From NCBI GenBank assembly GCA_018240065.1, contig JAFEGH010000007.1, positions 1 through 64,000 of the forward strand: a stretch of 64,000 bases of DNA, given 5' to 3'. The notes beneath the pieces are model-generated. The model did not search any database, was not told the origin of the DNA, and saw only the letters and a list, made by a program, of their open reading frames with translations. The stretch's first letter is position 1. Every line of letters starts with the position of its first letter. Origin of the DNA: Verrucomicrobiota bacterium. Lineage in GTDB: Bacteria; Chlamydiota; Chlamydiia; Chlamydiales; Rhabdochlamydiaceae. Shown piece by piece: positions 36,318 to 43,852 of this stretch. Both the position numbers and the translations under genes were made by a program.

Positions 36318-36953
36318 ATGTCGATGTTAAAATCGATCTACAACCCCTCCCATCAATATTTCATTCTTAAAAAGGATAGCGAAGACACATCGATGTCGGA
36401 AACATCCAGAGAGTCCAGTAAGAAGCGCTTCGCTGCTTGGGATGAAAAGTGCAAACAAAAAGCCACCGCGACCAAAGTTGTAGAATATTGCAGAAAAACA
36501 ACCCTGTGCGGCATCCCCTCCCAATTGATGGATACTCTTACAAAAGATGCGAGAAGACTGTCTGAACTCTATAATGCTTCTGTATCTAGTGAAAGCAATT
36601 CTTCGACGACCTCTACAGTAACTTCCAACAACAATGCTGCGCCCACACCGGCCGCCCCCATCGCCCCCGCCTTTGAAAAGACCCCTGTAACAGTTAAATG
36701 CAACGCCGGCTGGGGAAAGAGTCTGTATGTGTATGGCACTGGTGCAGACAACATGAGCTGGGAAAAAGGGATTAAGATGGATTGCTCCAATGGGGACATC
36801 TGGTCGATCGACCTGCCTTCAAATGGGGTAAATTTAAGCTTTAAGATCGTTCTTCAGGATGACAAAGGATTGAAGCTTTGGGAAATGGGATCAAACCACG
36901 ATGTGAAAGCGGGCGATGAGGTATCTGTAGGCTCCATTCATTTCAAAGCCTAA
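36318..36953 (+). CDS. Protein with C-terminal CBM20-like starch-binding domain
   Basis: 211 residues. The N-terminal 90 are helical and basic with no known family; residues 91-120 are a Ser/Thr/Asn/Pro linker like those joining carbohydrate-binding modules. Residues 123-208 resemble a CBM20 starch-binding domain: V-T-V-K-C, Y-V-Y-G-T-G, M-S-W148-E-K-G, W162-S-I-D-L-P, S-F-K176-I-V-L-Q-D-D, and L-W188-E-M-G-S-N193. The two Trp and the W-E-x-G-x-N element are those that hold alpha-glucan in known members. Start at 36318 directly after the previous stop; Met3 is an alternative. No signal peptide. Binding to glycogen is inferred. Confidence 0.62.
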   Translation: MSMLKSIYNPSHQYFILKKDSEDTSMSETSRESSKKRFAAWDEKCKQKATATKVVEYCRKTTLCGIPSQLMDTLTKDARRLSELYNASVSSESNSSTTSTVTSNNNAAPTPAAPIAPAFEKTPVTVKCNAGWGKSLYVYGTGADNMSWEKGIKMDCSNGDIWSIDLPSNGVNLSFKIVLQDDKGLKLWEMGSNHDVKAGDEVSVGSIHFKA

Positions 36954-36972
36954 GACATTCTCCCTCTTATAT

Positions 36973-37003
36973 CAAAAGGCGCGCTCAAATAGCGCGCCTT
37001 TTG
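36973..37003. terminator. Strong bidirectional-type terminator
   Basis: A perfect 13-bp stem (36973-36985 with 36991-37003) and 5-nt loop, with A-run and T-run inside the arms; 19 bp after the CBM20-like gene. Confidence 0.85.
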
Positions 37004-37153
37004 ATTTCCGGAGCTTTACTTAAAAAAGAATATCTCTATATTCTCTTCCTTTAGGCCAATTTACTTAGCGCTCGGCAGCAGATGTTCTAAGATTTCAGAT
37101 GCTGGGGATGAGCGTGTAAACTTGGCTTAACTCAAATGACCGAAGGGGTATGC

Positions 37154-38758
37154 ATGAATAGGTGGATCGCGTCCGGAATTGCTCTCTCCCTCATCCTGAT
37201 AGGATGTGGGAAAAAGGATAAATCCTACCGCCCCACTTCGCAGGAACTCCGCCTCAACCTCCACTCCGAGCCCCCTACGATCGACCCCCGGAAAGCCACC
37301 GACACCGTCTCCATTTCCATTTTGAATCTCTGTTTTGAAGGACTCACCCGCACCGATCCCAGCGGAAAGCCGATACCGGCAGCAGCGGAAAAAATCGATA
37401 TTTCTCATGACAAGAAAAGATATACTTTCACACTCCGCGACGCCAAATGGTCGGACGGAAAGCCAGTGACTGCGCGCGATTTCGAAACGACATGGAAGAC
37501 GATGCTCGACCCCGCTTTTCCCTGTGAGTTCGCATCCGACCTATATATCATCAAAAACGGAAAAGCGGCCAAGTCGCAGAAGTGCTCTCTGGACGAGGTC
37601 GGCATCAAAGCGTTGGACGACAAGACCCTCCAGGTGGATCTGGAGTACCCTATCCCCTACTTCCTGTCCGCTCTGGCCACACATACCTTTTTCGCGACTC
37701 CCGAACACATCACGAGCGCCTACCCGAACTGGACCGACGAACACTACGTGGGCAATGGCGCCTTTCAGATCAAGGAGTGGCGCCACCATAATTCTATCTC
37801 TATGGAGAAAAACCCCGAGTATTGGGACAGGGACAACGTCAAGCTCGAAAAGGTGCTATTCACTCTGGTCGAGGACGAGACGACGGAGCTGACAATGTTC
37901 GAAAACGGGGAACTTGACTGGGCGGGCTATCCCCTCTCCAACCTGCCGACAGAGGCCCTACCCACTCTTGCTCAAAATGGCGAGCTGAATAGCTATAATA
38001 TCGCCGGAACCTATTATTATATCTTCAACACCAAGGCCTTCCCCTTCACCAACGTCAATATCCGCAAGGCATTCTCGCTGGCGATCAACAGACAGGCGAT
38101 CGTTTCCAACGTCACTCAGATGGGGCAAACCCCGGCCATGAGCCTGATCCCGCCGACGATGTGGAGGGACAGCTCGCCTTATTTTAAAGACAATGATCTT
38201 ATCGAAGCGAAACGCCTTTTCGCCCTCGGGCTGGATGAGCTTGGCATCACAGCATCCGAGCTGCCTGAACTCACTCTGAGCTACAATACCCTCGTGGGAC
38301 ACCATAAGATAGCCCAGGCGATCCAGGAACAATGGAACCAGGCATTCGGCGTGCGGGTCAAACTGGAAAACAAAGAATGGAAAGTGTTCCTCGACGAACT
38401 CCGCCACCACAAATTCCAGGTGGCGCGCATGGGAGGCCTTGCCAATATCAACGACCCCATCACTTTCCTTGACTTTTACCGCTATCTCTCCAGCAGCAAC
38501 AACCATTCTCAGTGGAACAACCCTAAATTCTCCGAGCTGCTCGAACAGGCCGACGTGACAGCCGATGAAGAAAAACGGATTTCCCTTCTTAAAGCGGCAG
38601 AGAAAGTATTGATGGACGACATGCCGATCGCCCCGATCTATTTTTACACCGGCGTCTATCTGAAGAAGCCCTATGTCAAAGGAATTCATCTCTCAGATCT
38701 GAACGACCTCGACCTCAAATGGGCTTACGTGGAGCTGGATGATAAAGTATCTCGCTAA
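37154..38758 (+). CDS. oppA: Oligopeptide-binding lipoprotein
   Basis: Substrate-binding subunit of the Opp importer encoded just downstream. Taken from the ATG at 37154, which sits 5 bases after AAGGGG; an ATG at 37136 would add six residues. The lipobox is L-I-G-C18. Family pattern: L-N-L-H-S-E-P-P-T-I-D-P-R-K-A, Y-T-F-T-L-R-D-A-K-W-S-D-G-K-P-V-T-A, V-G-N-G-A-F-Q-I-K-E-W, and I-R-K-A-F-S-L-A-I-N-R-Q-A-I. It is the only one of the three OppA-type genes in this window that is joined to permease genes; its end overlaps oppB by 20 bp. Confidence 0.94.
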   Translation: MNRWIASGIALSLILIGCGKKDKSYRPTSQELRLNLHSEPPTIDPRKATDTVSISILNLCFEGLTRTDPSGKPIPAAAEKIDISHDKKRYTFTLRDAKWSDGKPVTARDFETTWKTMLDPAFPCEFASDLYIIKNGKAAKSQKCSLDEVGIKALDDKTLQVDLEYPIPYFLSALATHTFFATPEHITSAYPNWTDEHYVGNGAFQIKEWRHHNSISMEKNPEYWDRDNVKLEKVLFTLVEDETTELTMFENGELDWAGYPLSNLPTEALPTLAQNGELNSYNIAGTYYYIFNTKAFPFTNVNIRKAFSLAINRQAIVSNVTQMGQTPAMSLIPPTMWRDSSPYFKDNDLIEAKRLFALGLDELGITASELPELTLSYNTLVGHHKIAQAIQEQWNQAFGVRVKLENKEWKVFLDELRHHKFQVARMGGLANINDPITFLDFYRYLSSSNNHSQWNNPKFSELLEQADVTADEEKRISLLKAAEKVLMDDMPIAPIYFYTGVYLKKPYVKGIHLSDLNDLDLKWAYVELDDKVSR

Positions 38759-39674
38759 GAAAGGGGCCATCCTCCTCATCTCCCTATTCCTCGTCACGAC
38801 GCTGACCTTCTTCCTGATGCACGCAATCCCAGGGGACCCGTTCGTTCAGGACAGAGCAATCCCCGAAGAGATCCTCAAAGCCCTGCACAAACACTACGGC
38901 CTCGACCAGCCGCTCTATGTTCAATTCGGCAAGTACTTGGACGGGGTGCTGCATTTCGAGCTTGGCCCCTCCTTTAAGTACGAGGGAAGGACCGTCAACG
39001 ACATCATCTCCGACGGATTTCCCGTCTCCTTTTGTTTAGGGATGGAAGCTCTGGTTATCGCTGTCTTCGGGGGGATCACGTTAGGCTCGATCGCCTCTCT
39101 CAATCATCTCCGCTGGCAGGACCATATGACAATGGTCATCGCCGTCATCGGCATCTCCGTTCCCAGCTTTATCATGGCCAGCTTCATGCAGTATATTTTA
39201 GCGATGAAGCTTGACCTTTTGCCGGTGGCGAGATGGGGTTCTTTTGCCCAAACGATCATGCCGGCGATCTCTTTGGCAGCTTTGCCGATGGCCTTCATCG
39301 CGCGTTTGACACGGGCCAACATGGTCGAAGTGATGCAGCAGGACTATATCCAAACAGCTAAATCCAAAGGTCTCAACTCTTTTCAGATCGTTCTCCGGCA
39401 CGTGACGCGCAACGCCCTTCTTCCCGTCGTGACCTATCTCGGTCCCCTGACCGCCGCTGTAATGACCGGGAGCTTCGCCATTGAAAAAATCTTTGGGATC
39501 CCGGGACTTGGGCAATGGTTCGTGACGAGCATCACCAACCGCGACTATACCGTGATCATGGGAACGACCATTTTTTACAGCGCGATCCTGATGCTATGCG
39601 TGTTTATCGTCGATCTTCTATACTGTTTGATCGACCCAAGAATCCAACTCAAAAAAGAAATTGATGCAAGATAG
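38739..39674 (+). CDS. oppB: Oligopeptide ABC permease, first subunit
   Basis: 311 residues with six membrane helices. The N-terminus (about 10-30) is the first helix; H-A-I-P-G-D-P-F and H-Y-G-L-D-Q-P-L follow, as in OppB/DppB. The EAA loop that docks the ATPases reads D-Y-I-Q-T-A-K-S-K-G-L-N-S-F-Q-I-V-L-R-H (about 205-225). The final V-D-L-L-Y-C-L-I-D-P-R is typical. It overlaps oppA by 20 bp and oppC by 11 bp. Confidence 0.95.
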   Translation: MIKYLAKKGAILLISLFLVTTLTFFLMHAIPGDPFVQDRAIPEEILKALHKHYGLDQPLYVQFGKYLDGVLHFELGPSFKYEGRTVNDIISDGFPVSFCLGMEALVIAVFGGITLGSIASLNHLRWQDHMTMVIAVIGISVPSFIMASFMQYILAMKLDLLPVARWGSFAQTIMPAISLAALPMAFIARLTRANMVEVMQQDYIQTAKSKGLNSFQIVLRHVTRNALLPVVTYLGPLTAAVMTGSFAIEKIFGIPGLGQWFVTSITNRDYTVIMGTTIFYSAILMLCVFIVDLLYCLIDPRIQLKKEIDAR

Positions 39675-40584
39675 CGAATTGTTCTTACCTTTGAGCCAGG
39701 CTGAAAAGGACGCCGCGCACGAAAAGACGGCCTATGCTCCCGCCGCGACCTATTGGCAAGACGCCTGGCGCAGATTGAAACAGAATAAGCTCGCGATGTT
39801 TGGTCTGATCACCCTCGGGCTTCTGCTTGCAATGGCGATCATCGGACCTCTCATCTCTCACTACACCTATTATGAAACACAGCTTGCGCTCAAAAACGAA
39901 CCTCCCAGCTCCACTTTCTGGTTCGGAACCGACGAACTTGGCCGCGACCTCTTCACCCGCTGCTGGTGGGGAGCGCGCATTTCTCTTTTCGTCGGGATCA
40001 CCGCCTCGCTCGTCGACCTTGTGATCGGCGTCCTCTTCGGAGCGGTCGCGGGCCTTCTCGGAGGCAAAACGGAAGAGTGGATGATGCGCTTTGCGGACGT
40101 GCTTTACGCCATCCCATACCTACTTGTCGTCATTTTACTCATGGTGATCATCGGTTCCGGGATCATGACGATCATTATCGCTTTGACGATCACCGGATGG
40201 ATCAACATGGCGCGGATCGTGCGGAGCCAGATCCTGCAGATCAAACAGCAGGATTACGTCAGGGCTGCCTTTGCGCTCGGCGCCTCGCGCCGCAGAGTGC
40301 TGCTGCAGCACTTGATCCCCAATGCAATGGGCCCGATCATCGTCACCTTGACCCTGACCATCCCTTCTGCGATCTTCGCGGAAGCTTTTTTAAGCTTCCT
40401 GGGACTCGGCGTCCAGGCTCCGATCGCTAGCTGGGGCACGATGGCCAACGACGGACTGCCCGCGTTGCGCTATTACCCATGGCGCCTCTTTTTCCCCGCC
40501 GCTTTCATCAGTCTGACCATGCTTAGCTTCAACCTGCTGGGCGATGGACTGCGCGACGCTTTCGACCCGAGGCTCAAGAAATGA
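39664..40584 (+). CDS. oppC: Oligopeptide ABC permease, second subunit
   Basis: 306 residues with six membrane helices and the extra N-terminal cytoplasmic stretch of OppC proteins, including W-Q-D-A-W-R-R-L-K-Q-N-K-L-A. Then F-G-T-D-E-L-G-R-D-L-F-T-R and the EAA loop Q-D-Y-V-R-A-A-F-A-L-G-A-S. The ATG at 39664 is preferred to the TTG three bases earlier. It overlaps oppB by 11 bp and shares an ATGA with oppD, consistent with coupled synthesis of the complex. Confidence 0.95.
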   Translation: MQDSELFLPLSQAEKDAAHEKTAYAPAATYWQDAWRRLKQNKLAMFGLITLGLLLAMAIIGPLISHYTYYETQLALKNEPPSSTFWFGTDELGRDLFTRCWWGARISLFVGITASLVDLVIGVLFGAVAGLLGGKTEEWMMRFADVLYAIPYLLVVILLMVIIGSGIMTIIIALTITGWINMARIVRSQILQIKQQDYVRAAFALGASRRRVLLQHLIPNAMGPIIVTLTLTIPSAIFAEAFLSFLGLGVQAPIASWGTMANDGLPALRYYPWRLFFPAAFISLTMLSFNLLGDGLRDAFDPRLKK

Positions 40585-41564
40585 AGAAATTGCTCGATGT
40601 GCGCAAGCTTCATGTGAAGTTCTCCACACTGGGTGGATCTCTACATGCTGTGCGCGGCATCGACTTTTCCCTGAATGAAGGGGAAACTCTTGGCATCGTC
40701 GGCGAATCGGGATGCGGGAAGAGCGCGACTGCCAAAGCGCTCATGCAGCTCAATCCGCGCCATACATCCGAGCTTTCAGGAGAAATCCTGTACCATGGCC
40801 ATAACCTGCTTGCGTTTTCGGAAAAGAAAATGCAGTCAGTCCGAGGCAAAGAGATCGGGATGATCTTCCAGGATCCGATGACCTCGCTCAACCCCACGAT
40901 TAAAGTGGGTAGGCAGATCATGGAAGGGTATTTGCGCCACTTCCCTGGCACGCCGACGAAGCAAGCCAGAAAAATCGCCCTTGATACTCTGACGAAAGTA
41001 GGCATCCCCCATCCGGAAGAGCGATTCGAAGCGTATCCTCACACCCTCAGCGGAGGGATGCGCCAAAGGGCGATGATCGCCGTTGCGCTAGCCTGCGAAC
41101 CTAAAATCCTTCTTGCCGACGAACCGACGACAGCCCTCGACGTCACGATCCAGGCGCAAATCCTCGATCTGCTCAAAGAGATTCAAAAGAACACCCGGAC
41201 GAGCATCCTGCTCATCACACATGACATGAGCGTCGTCGCCAAAATGTGCGACAGGGTCATCGTTATGTACGCCGGCCAGATCGTCGAATGCGCCTCCGTC
41301 GAGGAGATCTTCACCTCTCCCCAGCACCCTTACACCCAGAGGCTGCTCTCGGCAATCCCTCGTTTGAACCAGCCTAAAGACCATCCCCTCGTTCCGATCG
41401 AGGGAACTCCTCCCAACCTGAGCAATCCCCTGAAAGGATGTGGTTTCTGCGCAAGATGCCCCTTCGCGATGAACATCTGCGCCGCTCAGCAACCTCCGCT
41501 ATTCGAGGTATCTCCGAACCATGTCAGCGCCTGTTTTAAACACGACCCAAGGATAAAGACCTAA
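40581..41564 (+). CDS. oppD: Oligopeptide ABC transporter ATPase
   Basis: ATP-hydrolysing subunit on the cytoplasmic face. Walker A G-E-S-G-C-G-K-S at 41-48, Q-loop [11 protein letters not shown], signature L-S-G-G-M-R-Q-R, Walker [13 protein letters not shown], and switch His in L-I-T-H-D-M-S. The C-terminal C-x-F-C-A-R-C-P-F-A...C...C supplies the four Cys of the OppD/F oligopeptide domain (Cys-rich, often binding 4Fe-4S). The start overlaps oppC by 4 bp. Confidence 0.95.
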   Translation: MKKLLDVRKLHVKFSTLGGSLHAVRGIDFSLNEGETLGIVGESGCGKSATAKALMQLNPRHTSELSGEILYHGHNLLAFSEKKMQSVRGKEIGMIFQDPMTSLNPTIKVGRQIMEGYLRHFPGTPTKQARKIALDTLTKVGIPHPEERFEAYPHTLSGGMRQRAMIAVALACEPKILLADEPTTALDVTIQAQILDLLKEIQKNTRTSILLITHDMSVVAKMCDRVIVMYAGQIVECASVEEIFTSPQHPYTQRLLSAIPRLNQPKDHPLVPIEGTPPNLSNPLKGCGFCARCPFAMNICAAQQPPLFEVSPNHVSACFKHDPRIKT

Positions 41565-41719
41565 ATTTATGGATTTTTTTTATAGAGTCTTGCCCCGTCA
41601 TTCGGGCGAATGTCGAAGGTTGCCTCTTGTCAATGGGCTCCGCCGGTTGCCGATTCGTCGAGATTTTCAAAATTCACCACATTCCTTCATAAAAATTACC
41701 TATGACTCAGGTTTAGACC

Positions 41720-42679
41720 ATGAATGAACCGCTGATCGAAGTCAAAAACCTGCGCAAAGAATTCATCGTTCAGGGAAAGAGTCTGACGGCGATCCGCGAC
41801 ATCTCCTTTACGATCGCTAAAGGGGAGACATTGGGTCTTGTCGGCGAATCGGGTTGCGGCAAATCGACGACAGGCCGCTGTCTGCTTCGCTTGGATGAGG
41901 CGACTTGCGGCGAAGTGTTGTATGAGAAAAGAAACCTGTTGTCGCTTAACCGAAAAGAACTGTTCACTTTTCGCCGCAACGCGCAGATCATCTTTCAGGA
42001 TCCCTATTCTTCCTTAAATCCCCGCATGACCGCTGGCGACATCATCGCAGAACCGCTGCGCATCCACCGCACAATGGACGAGTCTGCCATCGACGGCTAC
42101 CTTGCGAAGCTTGTCGACCTGGTGGGCTTGAGCAAATCCGCCCTGGGCCGCTTTCCCCACGAATTTTCAGGAGGACAACGACAGCGCATCGGGATCGCCC
42201 GTGCAATCGCGCTGAAACCCCACTTCCTTGTCTGCGACGAACCGATCTCCGCTCTGGACGTCTCCGTGCAGGCGCAGATCGTCAACCTTTTAAAAAACCT
42301 GCAAAAAGAGCTGGGGCTGACATATCTATTCATCGCCCACGATCTGGCGATGGTAAAGTACATCTCTGACCGCGTCGCTGTGATGTATCTGGGAAGCATC
42401 GTTGAGATCGCTCCTGCCGAAGAACTCTACCGCAATCCCCAGCACCCCTATACGCAGGCGTTGCTATCCGCCATCCCTATTGCAGATCCGCATCTGGAGA
42501 GAAAGCGGCAACGCCTCATTCTGACAGGCGAAATCCCCAGCGCCCTCACGCCGCCCAAAGGCTGCCCCTTTGCCAGCCGCTGTCCTCATGCGATGCCAAA
42601 ATGCCATGAAAAACATCCCGAGTTCAAAGAGATGGCGCCCGGCCATCATGCCGCATGCCATCTGCTGTCGGACGCGTAA
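41720..42679 (+). CDS. oppF: Oligopeptide ABC transporter ATPase
   Basis: Partner ATPase of OppD. Walker A G-E-S-G-C-G-K-S at 42-49, signature F-S-G-G-Q-R-Q-R, Walker B F-L-V-C-D-E-P-I-S-A-L-D, switch H in F-I-A-H-D-L. The C-terminal G-C-P-F-A-S-R-C-P-H-A-M-P-K-C retains the Cys pattern. It is separated from oppD by 155 bp, unlike the overlapping genes upstream, so a separate promoter or processing site may lie there; I see none that is clear. Confidence 0.94.
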   Translation: MNEPLIEVKNLRKEFIVQGKSLTAIRDISFTIAKGETLGLVGESGCGKSTTGRCLLRLDEATCGEVLYEKRNLLSLNRKELFTFRRNAQIIFQDPYSSLNPRMTAGDIIAEPLRIHRTMDESAIDGYLAKLVDLVGLSKSALGRFPHEFSGGQRQRIGIARAIALKPHFLVCDEPISALDVSVQAQIVNLLKNLQKELGLTYLFIAHDLAMVKYISDRVAVMYLGSIVEIAPAEELYRNPQHPYTQALLSAIPIADPHLERKRQRLILTGEIPSALTPPKGCPFASRCPHAMPKCHEKHPEFKEMAPGHHAACHLLSDA

Positions 42680-42761
42680 AATTTTCCCATCTGCTATTTG
42701 CAAACACAATGATCAAGCCGCTCTCTTATGGCAATGGAGCTTATGAGAGTTCCTCCAAGCA

Positions 42762-43130
42762 TTATGTAGAGAAAGCCTCCTCTATATTCTCCTTAAAACA
42801 GCGCGTGTCATAGAAAAGCTCTATTTTTGAGATGAGTCCGTCCTGGAAACTCAGCAAAGAAGCGGCAAGCAATTTTTTAGAAAATGCAGGTATCTCCACG
42901 TCATAGACGATCATCGCCTGATCCTCGGAACCAAATTTGGCCCGGATTGTGAGAGAATTGAAAATAGCCGTGAATCCTTTCGCCGCCTTAAGAACTGCTT
43001 CTCGTCCCAGGACTTTTTCCTGTGGATCGCTAAATTGAATATCAGGGTGCAGATATTCTTTCACCGCTTCGATGTTTTTCTCTCCAAGGGCTGTATAATA
43101 CGCTACTGCTATGGCCTTTGTGTCTGTCAT
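42762..43130 (-). CDS. SnoaL/NTF2-like protein
   Basis: About 122 residues of the SnoaL-like cone fold: T-D-T-K-A-I-A-V-A-Y-Y-T-A-L-G-E-K-N helix, Y-L-H-P-D-I-Q-F-S-D-P, then strands ending D-G-L-I-S-K-I-E-L-F-Y-D-T-R. Such proteins are isomerases, hydrolases or simply ligand binders; the substrate is unknown. An upstream ATG exists, but AGGAGG lies just before tandem ATGs at 43133 and 43130, and the second has the better spacing. It is read divergently from the tetR-like gene through a shared operator region and is the likely regulated target. Confidence 0.78.
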   Translation of the reverse strand: MTDTKAIAVAYYTALGEKNIEAVKEYLHPDIQFSDPQEKVLGREAVLKAAKGFTAIFNSLTIRAKFGSEDQAMIVYDVEIPAFSKKLLAASLLSFQDGLISKIELFYDTRCFKENIEEAFST

Positions 43131-43153
43131 CATCTCCTCCTTCTGGATTTTTT

Positions 43154-43198
43154 TTGACAATCAACATTGAATATAGTATACTATATCCAATATGTCAA
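43154..43198. promoter_or_regulatory. Mirror-image divergent promoters over a 24-bp palindromic operator
   Basis: Plus strand: TTGACA (43154-43159), 17-bp spacer, TATACT (43177-43182). Minus strand: TTGACA (complement of 43193-43198), 17-bp spacer, TATATT (complement of 43170-43175). Between the two -35 boxes lies a palindrome, 43167-43190, perfect over its central 16 bp (ATATAGTATACTATAT) with one mismatched pair outside. A bound regulator would block both promoters. The plus-strand start site would fall at about 43189-43192, on the tetR ATG itself. Confidence 0.75.
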
Positions 43199-43821
43199 AG
43201 ATCAAAAAAAGACCTTACAAGTCAATCGCAAGAAATGCACAAGCCGCGCAAACAAGAGAGCGTGTCCTTGATGCTGCGAAAAAACTGTTTGAATCAGATG
43301 GGTTTGAGTATGTAACGATCGAAAAAATAGCTCAGACAGCTGATGTTTCCATACCCACTATTTACTCACTGTTTCAATCTAAGCGCGGCGTGCTCCGCGC
43401 CCTAATGGATGAAGCTCTCCCTAAAGATCAGTTTGATGACCTTGTGGAAAAGAGCATTCAGGAAAAATCGCCGGAAGGACGCCTTCGTTATTCTGCTAAA
43501 ATCGCACGTCGAATGTATGACGCCGAGAGATCGCAAATGGATGTTTTTCGGGGAGCTGCGGTCTTAGCTCCTGAGTTTAAGGAGCTCGAAAAAGAAAGAG
43601 AGATGCGCCGCTACAGCCGCCAGGAAGTGACCATCAAAGCAATGGCAATGGAAAGATCCATTGCTAAAGGCCTCAGCGAAACTAAAGCCAGAGATATTCT
43701 ATGGGCCTTCACCGGTCGCGATATCTATCGCATGCTTGTGGTGGAACAAAGTTGGACATCCGACGAATATGAGAAATGGCTAGCTCACTTGCTTATCACT
43801 ACTTTGCTAGGCGCCAAATAG
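43192..43821 (+). CDS. TetR-family transcriptional regulator
   Basis: 209 residues. A basic N-terminal arm is followed by the TetR helix-turn-helix (about 23-70): R-V-L-D-A-A-K-K-L-F, F-E-Y-V-T-I-E-K-I-A-Q-T-A-D-V-S, I-P-T-I-Y-S-L-F-Q-S-K-R-G-V-L. The C-terminal ligand domain is helical and variable. No ribosome site precedes the ATG, and the predicted transcription start coincides with it, so the mRNA is probably leaderless. It sits beside a palindromic operator covering both divergent promoters, so autoregulation and control of the SnoaL-like gene are likely. Confidence 0.87.
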   Translation: MSKIKKRPYKSIARNAQAAQTRERVLDAAKKLFESDGFEYVTIEKIAQTADVSIPTIYSLFQSKRGVLRALMDEALPKDQFDDLVEKSIQEKSPEGRLRYSAKIARRMYDAERSQMDVFRGAAVLAPEFKELEKEREMRRYSRQEVTIKAMAMERSIAKGLSETKARDILWAFTGRDIYRMLVVEQSWTSDEYEKWLAHLLITTLLGAK

Positions 43822-43852
43822 CAGGAAATCCCCGTGTTGTCGCAATCGAAAT

